DNA of 44,002 nucleotides from Candidatus Latescibacterota bacterium (GTDB lineage: Bacteria > Latescibacterota > UBA2968 > UBA8231), in the NCBI GenBank assembly GCA_009691525.1, contig SICG01000015.1:1-44002 (forward strand), read 5' to 3'. The notes beneath the pieces were generated by a model, which was given only the letters and a program-made list of their open reading frames with translations, ran no database searches and had not been told where the DNA came from. The position numbers were made by a program, and so were the translations under genes. Numbering within the stretch: the first letter of the stretch is position 1; the number at the start of each line of letters is the position of its first letter. Positions 8,926-19,278 of the stretch are shown piece by piece.

Positions 8926-9998
8926 TCAGGACTGACTGGCCCGCTGCCACTCCGAATCGGGCATATCCTGGGCCAGCTTGAGGGCGCCGGTGGCCCCGGC
9001 GAATACCGGATCATCGACCGCCGTGACCCGGCAGGAGCCGAATTCCGTCAGGTTGGAACGCACTTCCTCAGCCAGGCCACGGATCTGGCTGCCGCCGCCG
9101 GCCAGCACGATGTTCTGGCGCAGTTCGTGCTGGAACTCGGAGTCGTAGGTGACGATCAGTCCGCGGGCATGGAGGATCATTTCCGGGAGGATGCTCTCAC
9201 AGGCCTCGCGCAGGCTTTCGGTGACGTCGTAGGCCTTGGGTCGGCCATTGACCTGGAAGTCGATGGTGATGACCTCCTTCTGCGAAGAGACAAAGGCGTA
9301 TTGCTCCTTGATCCGCCTGGCCATCTCCAGGGTGATGGGAGAGTCTTTGATCTTTTCCTGGAGCAGCATATGGAAGCGATTGTCGATATAATTGCCCGCT
9401 TTGGCCAGGGTGCGCTGGTCGTCGTCGGCGGGGATCGTGCCGTGCATACGGCACAGGTCAAGGGTGCCAGCGCCGATGTCGATGATCAGGGCGTTGTTGA
9501 ACAGTTCGAGTCCGTAGGCCACCAAGAAAGGTTCGGAGGCGACGATGGCATGATCGACCAAGCCATCGACCGCATCACTGACCGCCTGCCGGTCCTCGGC
9601 GGTGGAACGGGCGGGGGCGCCGATTACCGCGCGGATCTCCTGCCCGGGTTGGGGTTCGGCCAGTTCGATGATGTAGCTGGTGAGATGGCGCACAGCCTCG
9701 GCTTCACGGCTGCCAGCGTCAGCGCCAGGGGCGGAGGGGCGGTAGCGCAGGACGCCCTGCTCCTGGGCCAGATCATGTCCACGGCCATGCGGTTCTTGAG
9801 GCATTCCTCGCCGATGACGACCTTTTTCTTGAGCAGTTTGTAGGAAATGAGGTCTTTGGGCCACCCCACGACACTGGCGACGGTGCGCTGGATACCGGTG
9901 CTGGTAGCTACCGCGCTCTGCGAGGTGCCCAGGTCAATTCCTATATAGAGGATTTCGCCCGAAGGCATAGCAGATACACTGCTATCTGCGGTGGACAT
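8926..9998 (-). pseudogene. MamK-family actin-like protein (frameshifted)
   Basis: Two overlapping ORFs join into one actin-fold protein of about 357 residues, the usual MamK size. The first frame holds the phosphate-1 motif YIGIDLGTSQSAVA and VGWPKDLISYKLLKKKVVIG. The second holds SEPFLVAYGLELF, the phosphate-2 motif IIDIGAGTLDL, DDQRTLAKAG and the adenosine motif IVLAGGGSQIRGL, ending DPVFAGATGALKLA. These closely resemble MamK, the magnetosome-aligning filament protein, but MamK-like genes also occur in bacteria without magnetosomes. The break is at GGG 9765-9767: adding one G gives W-P-Q-E-Q-G, in register with family members. The ATG at 9998 has GGGGAGGAAT upstream. No other magnetosome genes are in the window. 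Confidence 0.78.
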
Positions 9999-10080
9999 GA
10001 CCAGTGATTCCTCCCCGGACTAACGAGATGTTGCCGATCAATTTGCATGAAAGCTAAGGGCAGGATGAGAGGAATGTCAA

Positions 10081-13000
10081 GTGGTAAATTCCGGACAATA
10101 TCTTGTGGCTAGACCGCAGCGAGTCTCTATTAGTGGAATAGTGCTTTTGCTGTTGGGCTTTGGGGTTAGTGCCCAGGTTGCCGCTGTGGAACCGCGCTTC
10201 GCTCCGCGAGAGGTGTTGGTGCGCTGGGAAGGGCGAAGGGCAAAACTAGCCGCCCGGATGGAGGTGGCAAAACTCAACGAGCGTTATGGACTGGAAAAAG
10301 AGGAAGCCCTGTGGCCTGACGCCGGACGGCTGGCCAAGGCCGCGGCAGCGGGGGCGCTGCTCGGGCGTTGGGAGAAACTGACCTTCGCCGCCTGGGTCGA
10401 CCCCGAGGAGGTGGCTGTGGCCTACGGTCACCTATCTGGGGTGGGGTTGGCCCAGCCCAATTACCTACGGCGCTTCACTGCGGTCCCCGATGATTCCCTG
10501 TACCGGCAGCAATGGAGCCTGAGTGCCATGGGCTGGGATTGGAATACTGAACCCCGGGCTGAGGGGATCGTGGTGGCCATCCTCGATTCCGGGATCGATT
10601 GGCATCACCCGGATCTGGTGGGCCAGATCTGGGAAAACCCTGTCGAGACCCAGGGCAAAGCCGGGGTGGATGACGACGGCAATGGCTATGTGGACGATGT
10701 GCGGGGCTGGGATTTCAGCGACGCCCCGGGTTTGCCTGGCGAAGGAGACTACCTGATTCGGGATGCGGAGCCCAATGACGAATCCGGCCACGGCACCCAC
10801 GTTGCCGGTATTGTGGGCGCTATCCCCAACAATCGCATCGGTATCGCCGGGGTTGCCCCCGGGGTGCGGCTGATGGTGTTGCGCGCTGGTTTCAATATGG
10901 GGGGCGGAGGTTTTCTGGAAGACGACGACGTGGCTGCAGCGCTGGTCTATGCCGCCGACCAGGGGGCCGACGTGGTCAACATGAGTTTTGGCGATCCCAA
11001 TTATTCACCCCTCATCCGCGATGTGGTGCGATATGCGGCCCAGGCCGGTTGCACCCTGGTGGCTGCGGTGGGCAACGAAAACAGCGAGGCTGTTTTCTAC
11101 CCTGCCCGCCTGGGCGAAGTCATCGCCGTGGCCGCGACCGGGCCGGGGAACGGGGTGCTGGCCTTCTCCAATTCCGGCTATAGCCTGGACCTGGCAGCGC
11201 CAGGCCAGGCGGTGCTCAGCCTGCTGCCGGGCGGGGGGTACATCGAGCGATCGGGCACCTCCATGGCTGCGGCCCAGATAAGTGGGTTGGCCGCGCTGGT
11301 CCTTGGGCGACACCCAGAATTTACTCCTCAACAAGTTCGCGGTGTCCTGACCAGCGGCGCACTCGACCTGGGCGCACTTGGCTGGGATGTACATGCCGGG
11401 GCCGGCCTGGGTCAGGTGGGGGCCAGGAAGATGGGCACCCCGCCGACCCTGCTCTTGAGTGCAGAATCAGGTGGAGAAGACAAGGTACTGGCACACCTGG
11501 AAATGACCGGGGAGGGCGCTTACGATCTGAGCTGGGGGAAAGGGGACGAACCAGCGAGCTGGAAGGTCCTGGACCAGGGGCAGGTCCAAGCCAGACGAGT
11601 GGTGGATTGGACCTGGTCTAAAGCGGGGTTGACGGAGGGAGACTACCTGCTGCGCGGCAGGTTTTTCACCCAGGAGGGCACCCTGGAGGAACGGGTGCAG
11701 ATGCAGGTGAACAGACAGGTGGGTCAGGTCCATGATTTTCGGGTGTATCCGGCCCTGGAGGGAGGGGAATGGGTCCAGGTGGCCGAATGGGAGTCCGAGG
11801 GGGGAGGGGTTGACACCCTCATCGTTCGCCGGAGGGGGTCAAGGGAGGATCTCTACCAGATTCCCGAGACCTCCACCCGGCGCCAGCACTGGTTGCGTCT
11901 GCCAGAGGATCTCTTGCCCGGTGACTACGGGGCCCAGATCGGGGCAACGGGTTTGGAGTTGGGTTTTTCCGTAGGATTTGAGACGGTTTCCCGTTGGAGC
12001 ATGGACCAGAAAGGGCTTCTCCCCGAAGGATACCTGCTCCCGGCGCTGAGTGATTTCAACGGCAACGGACTCCCCGAGGTCGTGGCCATGTTGTCCCGGG
12101 GAAACCGCTACAATCCAGTGGCCTTCTACGAGTCCGGCAAGCTGCCTGCAGCACACACCTCCCCGCTGGTCTTCATCCCCTGGGCCCTGGCCGACCTGGA
12201 CGGGGACGGGCGCCAAGAACTGGTGGCCGTGGATGCCCAGCGGGTGCGATTGATCGAGGCCCCTGATCCTCATGCTTATCCTACCCAGTCGATCTGGCAG
12301 CAGGATGATGCCTGGGGCGGGGAAGTGGCCGACCTGGATGGCGACGGCCGGGAGGAATTGCTGGCGCGTTCGGCAAAGGCGCAGTTGTTCCAGGTGATTG
12401 AGGGTCGGGGTGACAACACCTTGGTGGAGACCGGGGTCCTGCCCAACCCCACCGGGGGTAGCAACGAGCTGGGGGAAAGGCAAGTCGCCGCAGATTTGGA
12501 CGGCGACGGCCGAGGCGAATTGCTCAGCGGTGACGAGGACGGTGATCTATTCATCTACGAGGCTATCGGCGACGACACCTACCGACTCACCTGGAAGGAG
12601 GAAGGGCAGCAACTCCCGGCAGATGCCCGGCTGGTGGGAGGTGGGGTGGACCTAGATGGGGACGGCATGAAGGAGTTCGTGGTCGGCCGGCTGTACCAGG
12701 ACCCTTTTGAGGTGCAGCAGACCCGTTGGCTCATCGAGGTGTACCAGGCCAGCGGGGACAATACCTTTGTGCGGGAATGGCAGACCGCGGCGCTGGGGGG
12801 GAAGGCCGGGGGCAACGGCATTGCCCTGGGGGATTGGGATGGGGATGGGTCCATAGAGTTTGCCGTGGCCCTGCCTCCCCACCTGTACCTGTTCAGCGCT
12901 ACCGGCACGGATACCTACGGACCGGTCTGGGAGGCAGAGGCAGGCGACGCGCACCAGCCGGTCTCCGGGGATCTTGATGGAGACGGGCTGAGCGAACTGC

Positions 13001-14127
13001 TCTTCAATACCGGAGGTGGTATCGGCATCTTCTCCCGGCACCCCGGATTGGCGCCCCCAGTCGGCCTGGCTGGCCATGCAGTGGACCAAAGGGCCATCGC
13101 CCTGCGGTGGGACCCCGTTGAAGCGGCCACCAGTTATCGGGTCTACCGCGACGGAGTCTTGCTGGCCGGTCCGGTGTTCGCCCTGCATTTTGAGGACCGC
13201 CAGTTAGAGACTGGTCAGGAGTACGAGTACACCGTCACCGCCCTGACCGGGGCAGGGGAGTCGGCCCGCTCTGCCCCGGTGCGGGTGCGGCCTCAGGAGA
13301 GTCCCCGGGTGTTGGCGGTGGAACGACTGGCGACCCGCCAACTTGGGGTGGAGTTCAGCCAGGTGATGGCGGCCCCCCTGTCCTACCGGTTGCGGCTCGA
13401 TCCGGGGGTAGGTACCCCGACGTCGGTCGTGCTGGACCATTCAGGGCGGCGCCTGCTCCTGGGTTTTGAACTGGCTCTGCCAGATTCGGGGTTCTTCAAG
13501 CTCGTGTTCAAGGGGGTGGAAAATGCCCTGGGAAGTCCGCTGGCATCGGCGGACTTCGCCTTTGAACTGGAGCCGCTGCGGCAGGCGGCCAGGCTGCTGG
13601 CCGCCTGGGCAAGATCGCCCAAGGAAGTAGTAGTGCAGTTCAGCCAACCCATCCCGGACCCTGGGCCGCAGAGTTTCACCTTCGCGGGCGGGGTAACCCA
13701 GGTCACCGGAGCGCGGAGCGCAGGTGGCGAGGTGATGCTGGATCTGGACCCGCCACTGCAGCCGCTGGGCCGGCGCTACGAATTGCAGGTAAGCGCCCTG
13801 GTCGATGAGGAGGGAAACCAGATTGATGGCAAGGTGTTCCTGGACCTGGAGGCTCCCAACCTTTCCCAGGTACGGGTTTTCCCCAATCCCTTTCGCCCGG
13901 TTCGGGGAAAGGCGACCTTTGCATTTCTCCCGGCCCAGGCCCAGGTGTTCATCTTCGACCTAGAGGGTCGTTTGGTGCAGATGCTCAAAGAAGAGGAGGG
14001 AGACGGCGGGGTACTCTGGGACGGGACCAGCGCTGCCGGTCAAGCCCTGCAGTCTGGGGTTTATCTCTTTCGTGTGCTCAGTGGGGTAGACCAGTACCAG
14101 GGGAAGCTGGCGCTGATCCGGGAATAG
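10081..14127 (+). CDS. Secreted subtilase (S8) with FG-GAP repeats, Fn3 and FlgD-like C-terminus
   Basis: This 1348-residue exported protease starts at a GTG with GAGAGGAAT upstream. It has a hydrophobic signal segment (ISGIVLLLLGFGVSA, about 17-31) and an inhibitor-like propeptide (REVLVRWEG). The catalytic domain has Asp169 (ILDSGID), His237 (GHGTH) and Ser394 (GTSMAA). Residues about 650-985 carry seven FG-GAP/VCBS blades with calcium-loop signatures such as DLDGDGR. A fibronectin type III domain follows (about 985-1075). The last 85 residues (VRVFPNPFRP to the end) form the FlgD-like immunoglobulin domain common on exported proteins of the FCB group. It probably digests protein or matures surface proteins outside the cell. 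Confidence 0.93.
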   Translation: MVNSGQYLVARPQRVSISGIVLLLLGFGVSAQVAAVEPRFAPREVLVRWEGRRAKLAARMEVAKLNERYGLEKEEALWPDAGRLAKAAAAGALLGRWEKLTFAAWVDPEEVAVAYGHLSGVGLAQPNYLRRFTAVPDDSLYRQQWSLSAMGWDWNTEPRAEGIVVAILDSGIDWHHPDLVGQIWENPVETQGKAGVDDDGNGYVDDVRGWDFSDAPGLPGEGDYLIRDAEPNDESGHGTHVAGIVGAIPNNRIGIAGVAPGVRLMVLRAGFNMGGGGFLEDDDVAAALVYAADQGADVVNMSFGDPNYSPLIRDVVRYAAQAGCTLVAAVGNENSEAVFYPARLGEVIAVAATGPGNGVLAFSNSGYSLDLAAPGQAVLSLLPGGGYIERSGTSMAAAQISGLAALVLGRHPEFTPQQVRGVLTSGALDLGALGWDVHAGAGLGQVGARKMGTPPTLLLSAESGGEDKVLAHLEMTGEGAYDLSWGKGDEPASWKVLDQGQVQARRVVDWTWSKAGLTEGDYLLRGRFFTQEGTLEERVQMQVNRQVGQVHDFRVYPALEGGEWVQVAEWESEGGGVDTLIVRRRGSREDLYQIPETSTRRQHWLRLPEDLLPGDYGAQIGATGLELGFSVGFETVSRWSMDQKGLLPEGYLLPALSDFNGNGLPEVVAMLSRGNRYNPVAFYESGKLPAAHTSPLVFIPWALADLDGDGRQELVAVDAQRVRLIEAPDPHAYPTQSIWQQDDAWGGEVADLDGDGREELLARSAKAQLFQVIEGRGDNTLVETGVLPNPTGGSNELGERQVAADLDGDGRGELLSGDEDGDLFIYEAIGDDTYRLTWKEEGQQLPADARLVGGGVDLDGDGMKEFVVGRLYQDPFEVQQTRWLIEVYQASGDNTFVREWQTAALGGKAGGNGIALGDWDGDGSIEFAVALPPHLYLFSATGTDTYGPVWEAEAGDAHQPVSGDLDGDGLSELLFNTGGGIGIFSRHPGLAPPVGLAGHAVDQRAIALRWDPVEAATSYRVYRDGVLLAGPVFALHFEDRQLETGQEYEYTVTALTGAGESARSAPVRVRPQESPRVLAVERLATRQLGVEFSQVMAAPLSYRLRLDPGVGTPTSVVLDHSGRRLLLGFELALPDSGFFKLVFKGVENALGSPLASADFAFELEPLRQAARLLAAWARSPKEVVVQFSQPIPDPGPQSFTFAGGVTQVTGARSAGGEVMLDLDPPLQPLGRRYELQVSALVDEEGNQIDGKVFLDLEAPNLSQVRVFPNPFRPVRGKATFAFLPAQAQVFIFDLEGRLVQMLKEEEGDGGVLWDGTSAAGQALQSGVYLFRVLSGVDQYQGKLALIRE

Positions 14128-14181
14128 GATATTGGCATTGAGGGTATTTCTGCGTACTCTTAGGCGAAAAAGGAGGCCAAA

Positions 14182-15189
14182 ATGGTTCGTATCGGTATCG
14201 CCGGCATGGGATTCATGGGCGTGACCCACTTTAGGGCTATCGAGAAGATCAAGGGTGCCAAGGTCGTGGCTATCTGCACCCGCGACCAAAAGAAACTGCG
14301 GGGGGATTGGCGCAAGGTGCAGGGAAACTTTGGGGGGGGTGGTGGGTTACAGGATGTGGCGAAGTTGGACTGCTACGCCGATCTAGATGACCTGCTGGCC
14401 GATCCCAGGGTGGACTTGGTGGATCTCTGTCTGCCCACCTGTATGCATGTGGAATGGAGCGTCAAGGCCCTGGAAGCAGGCAAACACCTGCTGCTCGAAA
14501 AACCCGTCGCCCTCGATCTGCAGGGTGCCGACCGCATCCTGGCTGCGGCGCGCAAGAACCAACGGCTGTTCATGGTGGCACACGTGCTCCGGTATTTCCC
14601 CGAATTTCGGCTGATCAAGGAACTGGTAGAGCAGGGCACCTTCGGGCCGGTGTTGGCGGCTCATTTTAAACGCATCATCGCCCGTCCAGCCTGGTGGGAT
14701 GCCAAGGACCTGGAGCGCACGGGCGGGCCGGCCATCGATCTGCACATCCACGATGCCGATTTCGTCCAGTACCTCTTTGGTATGCCAGAGGCGGTGACTT
14801 CGAGCGGTTACCTGGGCCGGGCCGGGGTGGTGGAGCATCTTCATACCCACTACCATTTCGCTGGCATGGCCATCACTGCCGAGGCAGGCTGGCTCTCGCA
14901 GCAAGGGTGCCCTTTCGAGCACGGGTATGATGTCTACTTTGAGAAAGCTACCCTCAAATACAACTCCTCCTGGGGCCAACCCCCGCTGCTCCTGACCCGC
15001 GACGGCAAGAAGAAACATCCAAAGCTGCCGGGGAAGGACGGATTCGCGGGGGAATTGGCCGAGGCGGTGAAGGCGGTCCAGGCCGGAAAGGAATCGGCGG
15101 TGCTCTCAGGTCAGAGCGCTCGCAACTCCCTGCGCCTGTGCCTGCGCGAGATTCAGTCGATCAGGAGTGGGAGGAGGGTGAAGGTCTGA
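14182..15189 (+). CDS. Gfo/Idh/MocA family NAD(P)-dependent oxidoreductase
   Basis: This 335-residue enzyme has all the family hallmarks: the dinucleotide loop GMGFMG (residues 8-13), the catalytic EKP motif (Glu106-Lys107-Pro108), and the Asp186/His190 pair in GGPAIDLHIHDADF. Family members oxidise or reduce sugars, inositols and related polyols with NAD(P). An AAAGGAGG ribosome binding site precedes the ATG. The gene converges on the pterin dehydratase gene and overlaps its 3' end by 29 bases, which is unusual for a catalytic gene pair. The N-terminal region has a glycine stretch (FGGGGG) that looks like a local expansion. Substrate unknown. Confidence 0.92.
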   Translation: MVRIGIAGMGFMGVTHFRAIEKIKGAKVVAICTRDQKKLRGDWRKVQGNFGGGGGLQDVAKLDCYADLDDLLADPRVDLVDLCLPTCMHVEWSVKALEAGKHLLLEKPVALDLQGADRILAAARKNQRLFMVAHVLRYFPEFRLIKELVEQGTFGPVLAAHFKRIIARPAWWDAKDLERTGGPAIDLHIHDADFVQYLFGMPEAVTSSGYLGRAGVVEHLHTHYHFAGMAITAEAGWLSQQGCPFEHGYDVYFEKATLKYNSSWGQPPLLLTRDGKKKHPKLPGKDGFAGELAEAVKAVQAGKESAVLSGQSARNSLRLCLREIQSIRSGRRVKV

Positions 15190-15502
15190 TCGTTATGTCC
15201 CCGGGTTTCCAGCTGTTCAGGGCGCGGGCGAATTGAAGGTCGGAGCGGGTCAGGGCCTTCTCGCTGTGGGTGGTCAGGGCTAGGGAGATCATTTTCATGC
15301 CGGTGTTCAGCGAAAAATCCGGGTGGTGGTTCTGTTCGGTGATGGTCCTCGTCAGGTGGTTAAGGAAAGAAGTGATATCGCGAAAATTCCTGAAGACGAA
15401 GCTGCGGCTGAGTACGGCTTCACTCCGGGCCCAGCCCTCCAGGGTCTTCAGTTCCTCGTCCACTTGGGCTGCGTTCAAAACCGATTTGTCTTCGCTTGCC
15501 AT
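15161..15502 (-). CDS. Pterin-4a-carbinolamine dehydratase
   Basis: This 113-residue protein matches the 4a-hydroxytetrahydrobiopterin dehydratase family, with the core EQNHHPDFSLNTGMKMISLALTTH containing the conserved histidines, followed by ALTRSDLQFA. The enzyme recycles the pterin cofactor of aromatic amino acid hydroxylases. No hydroxylase gene is in the window, and free-standing copies are known in bacteria with other pterin roles. GGAGG sits a few bases before the ATG. It lies 47 bases downstream of the PLP enzyme gene, in the same direction, so co-transcription is likely. Confidence 0.9.
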   Translation of the reverse strand: MASEDKSVLNAAQVDEELKTLEGWARSEAVLSRSFVFRNFRDITSFLNHLTRTITEQNHHPDFSLNTGMKMISLALTTHSEKALTRSDLQFARALNSWKPGDITIRPSPSSHS

Positions 15503-15549
15503 TTATCCTCCGCATCGGGGTTTGGGCGAGTAGTTCCAGCCTGCTTGGG

Positions 15550-16668
15550 TTATGAATGGGCCAGGATCTCGCGCAGACGGTCGGCGATGATTTCGGCCTC
15601 ACCCTCCTGCAGAGTCTGGGGGCCAAAGGAGAGGGCCTGGCCCCCGCCGCCGGCCCAGATGGAGGGTTCCCCCTCGTGTAATGCGGTCAGTACCTGGGTG
15701 GCCGTGTGGGGCGCTGCGGGGGAAAAGTGCAGGTGTACCACCGGACAGGCCGGCGGGAATTTGTTGGCGAAGGGCGGGGTGTATTCCGCCCGCAAACCGG
15801 GGACCTGGTCGGCCACTGCGCCGATGGTGCGGCAACGGCGTTCCCACTCTCGGATAAGCGCCTCCTCGTCCTGGGACATGAAGAGTTCGACCGCAGTGAG
15901 CAGCCCCGCGATCTCCTCTTTGCCCACCTTCATGCCGCGGCCGATGGCCGAGTGGGGGCTGCCGTTGAGCGCGCAGGCCTCGACCAAGTCCGGGCGGCCG
16001 AGGATCAGGCCGGTGGATTGGGGGCCGAAAAGCCCCTTGCCCCCGCTGAAGACCGCCAGATCCACCCCCATGCCAGTAAGTTCCTTCAGGTAGGAACGGG
16101 GGGGGAGCTGGGCCGCAGCGTCGACGATGATCGGAACCCGTTGTTGGCGGGCGACTGGCAGCAGCTCGACCAGTTGCTCCAGAGGTTGGCTGCCGAGAAA
16201 AAAGACCACGGCGGCGGTGCGCGCCCCGATGGCATTGGCATAATCGGCGGTGCTCACCTGCTGGGGGGTGCCCACCTTGATCAGGCGTCCGCCGCAGAGT
16301 TGAAACCCCTGGTGGATATAGTAATGGCTGTCCACCAGGCTGATGATGAATTCGTCAGGTCGGCCTTCTACCTGGGGCAGCCGTTCGATGGCTTGCACGT
16401 CGGTGCCGGTCAGGCATGCGGCGCCGGCCAGCATCATGCCGCCGGCAGCACCCGAACAGATATGGGCTGCCGGCGCCCCGGTAAGCTGGGCAATACGGGC
16501 CCCGGCCTTTTCGAGCAGGTCCTCCAGAGAAACAAAATGCCGCGAGGCCTCGGCCATGGCCTGCACCACCTTTTGGGGCATGATCGAACCGCCCATGGTG
16601 GTGATGGTCCCCACGGCATTGATGAAGGTGCGCACACCCAAACGGGTGTAAAACGAATGCTCGGGCAT
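15550..16668 (-). CDS. SelA/DgaE-like PLP-dependent lyase or transferase
   Basis: This 372-residue fold-type I PLP enzyme resembles the selenocysteine synthase SelA and D-glucosaminate-6-phosphate ammonia-lyase DgaE group. The N-terminus (INAVGTITTMGGSIMP) is typical. Asp183 in IIVDAAAQLPP should bind the pyridine nitrogen, and Lys211 in FSGGKGLFGPQSTG is the expected Schiff-base lysine. The catabolic ammonia-lyase branch is more likely than SelA because no selB or tRNA-Sec is nearby and neighbours are sugar-metabolism genes. The ATG has AGAGGAG upstream. It is probably transcribed with the pterin dehydratase gene. Confidence 0.85.
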   Translation of the reverse strand: MPEHSFYTRLGVRTFINAVGTITTMGGSIMPQKVVQAMAEASRHFVSLEDLLEKAGARIAQLTGAPAAHICSGAAGGMMLAGAACLTGTDVQAIERLPQVEGRPDEFIISLVDSHYYIHQGFQLCGGRLIKVGTPQQVSTADYANAIGARTAAVVFFLGSQPLEQLVELLPVARQQRVPIIVDAAAQLPPRSYLKELTGMGVDLAVFSGGKGLFGPQSTGLILGRPDLVEACALNGSPHSAIGRGMKVGKEEIAGLLTAVELFMSQDEEALIREWERRCRTIGAVADQVPGLRAEYTPPFANKFPPACPVVHLHFSPAAPHTATQVLTALHEGEPSIWAGGGGQALSFGPQTLQEGEAEIIADRLREILAHS

Positions 16669-16696
16669 CGGGAAACTCCTCTAGGCGGGCCGGCGA

Positions 16697-16725
16697 TTGA
16701 CAGGGAAGACGGGAGAAAGTTAAGT
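16697..16725 (+). promoter_or_regulatory. Sigma70-like promoter for the FliN-like gene
   Basis: A perfect TTGACA -35 box, a 17-base spacer and TTAAGT (three of six -10 matches) lie in the 89-base divergent spacer between the PLP enzyme and the FliN-like gene. A start near 16732 gives a leader of about 25 bases. Confidence 0.4.
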
Positions 16726-16757
16726 TCTCGCTTGGAGATTTTCAAGTAGAGGGGGGT

Positions 16758-17078
16758 ATGGCCGAAAAGCATCCAGCAAAGAAAGCAGCCCCGGCGGCAA
16801 AACAGGCCTCGCTGGCTGGGTTGGCGGAGATGGAGATTAGGATCACCGTGGAGTTAGGCCGCACCGAGCTCACCCTGGAGGAGGCGATGAGTCTGGCCGA
16901 ACGCTCTATGGTGGTGGGGGACAAGCTGGCTCAAGAGCCCGTGGATGTGCGCATCAACGGCGAGTTCTTTGGACGCGGCAAGCTTGTGCTGGTGGGGGAT
17001 CACTACGGAGTGCAGTTGACCGAACTGGTGGACCAGGGAGGAGCAGCCGCGCAGTCCAAACGCCTCCGTGGCGGCTGA
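16758..17078 (+). CDS. Orphan FliN/SpoA-domain protein
   Basis: This 106-residue protein is an Ala/Lys-rich N-terminal tail (about 20 residues) followed by a SpoA domain. The segments ITVELGRTELTLEEAMSL, LAQEPVDVRINGEFFGRGKLVLV and YGVQLTELV match the flagellar motor switch protein FliN and related type III secretion C-ring subunits. No other flagellar or secretion gene is in the window, so it is isolated. It may belong to a dispersed flagellar set or have a separate role. The ATG has a GAGGGGGG ribosome binding site. It faces groEL tail to tail. It is shorter at the N-terminus than many FliN proteins, which carry an extra linker. Confidence 0.82.
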   Translation: MAEKHPAKKAAPAAKQASLAGLAEMEIRITVELGRTELTLEEAMSLAERSMVVGDKLAQEPVDVRINGEFFGRGKLVLVGDHYGVQLTELVDQGGAAAQSKRLRGG

Positions 17079-17081
17079 AAC

Positions 17082-17124
17082 AAAAATAAAAAGACAGGGA
17101 CGGAGAATACTCCCCGCCCCTGTC
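17082..17124 (-). terminator. Intrinsic terminator of groES-groEL
   Basis: Arms GACAGGGACGGAG and CCCCGCCCCTGTC pair at 11 of 13 positions around a 6-base loop. On the minus strand the stem is followed by a U-rich tract (CTTTTTATTTTTG). On the plus strand no T-run follows, so it serves groEL rather than the FliN-like gene. Confidence 0.8.
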
Positions 17125-17159
17125 GTGTACCCTTACCCTAGCGCCGAACTACTGCGGTT

Positions 17160-18785
<1,626 letters not shown>

Positions 18786-18833
18786 AATTTTTATTTCCTC
18801 AGTTTAGTCGTGCGCTGTATCAGGGGGGTGAGG

Positions 18834-19127
18834 TCACTCGACGATGGCAAGGATGTCATCTTCGCGCATGATGAGGTAGTCCTCACCATCGAGCTTGACT
18901 TCGGTGCCTGAGTACTTGCCGATCAGGACCTTATCGCCCTTCTTGACCTCAAGAGGAATCCGCTTGCCCTCCTCGAGCCGGCCGTGACCGACAGCAACAA
19001 CCTCGGCCTCCTGGGGCTTTTCCTTGGCGGTGTCGGGGATGATGATGCCCCCGACCTTCTGCTCTGCATCGGTTTCGAGGCGCTTGACCAGCACGCGATC
19101 AGCCAGAGGTTTGATCTTGGTCTTCAT
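18834..19127 (-). CDS. groES: Co-chaperonin GroES
   Basis: This 97-residue protein has the standard GroES sequence: [12 protein letters not shown] at the N-terminus, the mobile loop around [17 protein letters not shown], and [31 protein letters not shown] at the end. It caps GroEL. AGGAGC lies upstream of the ATG. It is the first gene of the groESL operon. No classical CIRCE element (TTAGCACTC-N9-GAGTGCTAA) is visible upstream, so HrcA control is not supported by this sequence. Confidence 0.98.
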   Translation of the reverse strand: MKTKIKPLADRVLVKRLETDAEQKVGGIIIPDTAKEKPQEAEVVAVGHGRLEEGKRIPLEVKKGDKVLIGKYSGTEVKLDGEDYLIMREDDILAIVE

Positions 19128-19239
19128 TTAGAATAGCTCCTATGATTTGAGGGGTGTTAGTGATGCCCTTTCCTTAGGCAAAGAGTGTGCCACAAGGCAT
19201 GGCCTATTCATAAGATTAAAAAAAACAACGCATAACATC

Positions 19240-19253
19240 TATACACTTGTATA
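19240..19253. promoter_or_regulatory. Inverted repeat TATACA-N2-TGTATA, candidate operator
   Basis: Perfect 6-base arms around a 2-base centre lie about 115 bases upstream of the groES start. The size and symmetry fit a dimeric repressor site. It could control groESL, the divergent gene, or both; the regulator is unknown. Confidence 0.35.
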
Positions 19254-19278
19254 AATACTGAAATCGCAAGTAAAGGGG

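Noticed and set aside
8926-9998. A magnetosome gene island
   Set aside because: Only a MamK-like gene is present. No mamA, mamB, mamE, mamM, mamQ or mad genes are in the window, and MamK-like proteins occur in non-magnetotactic bacteria.
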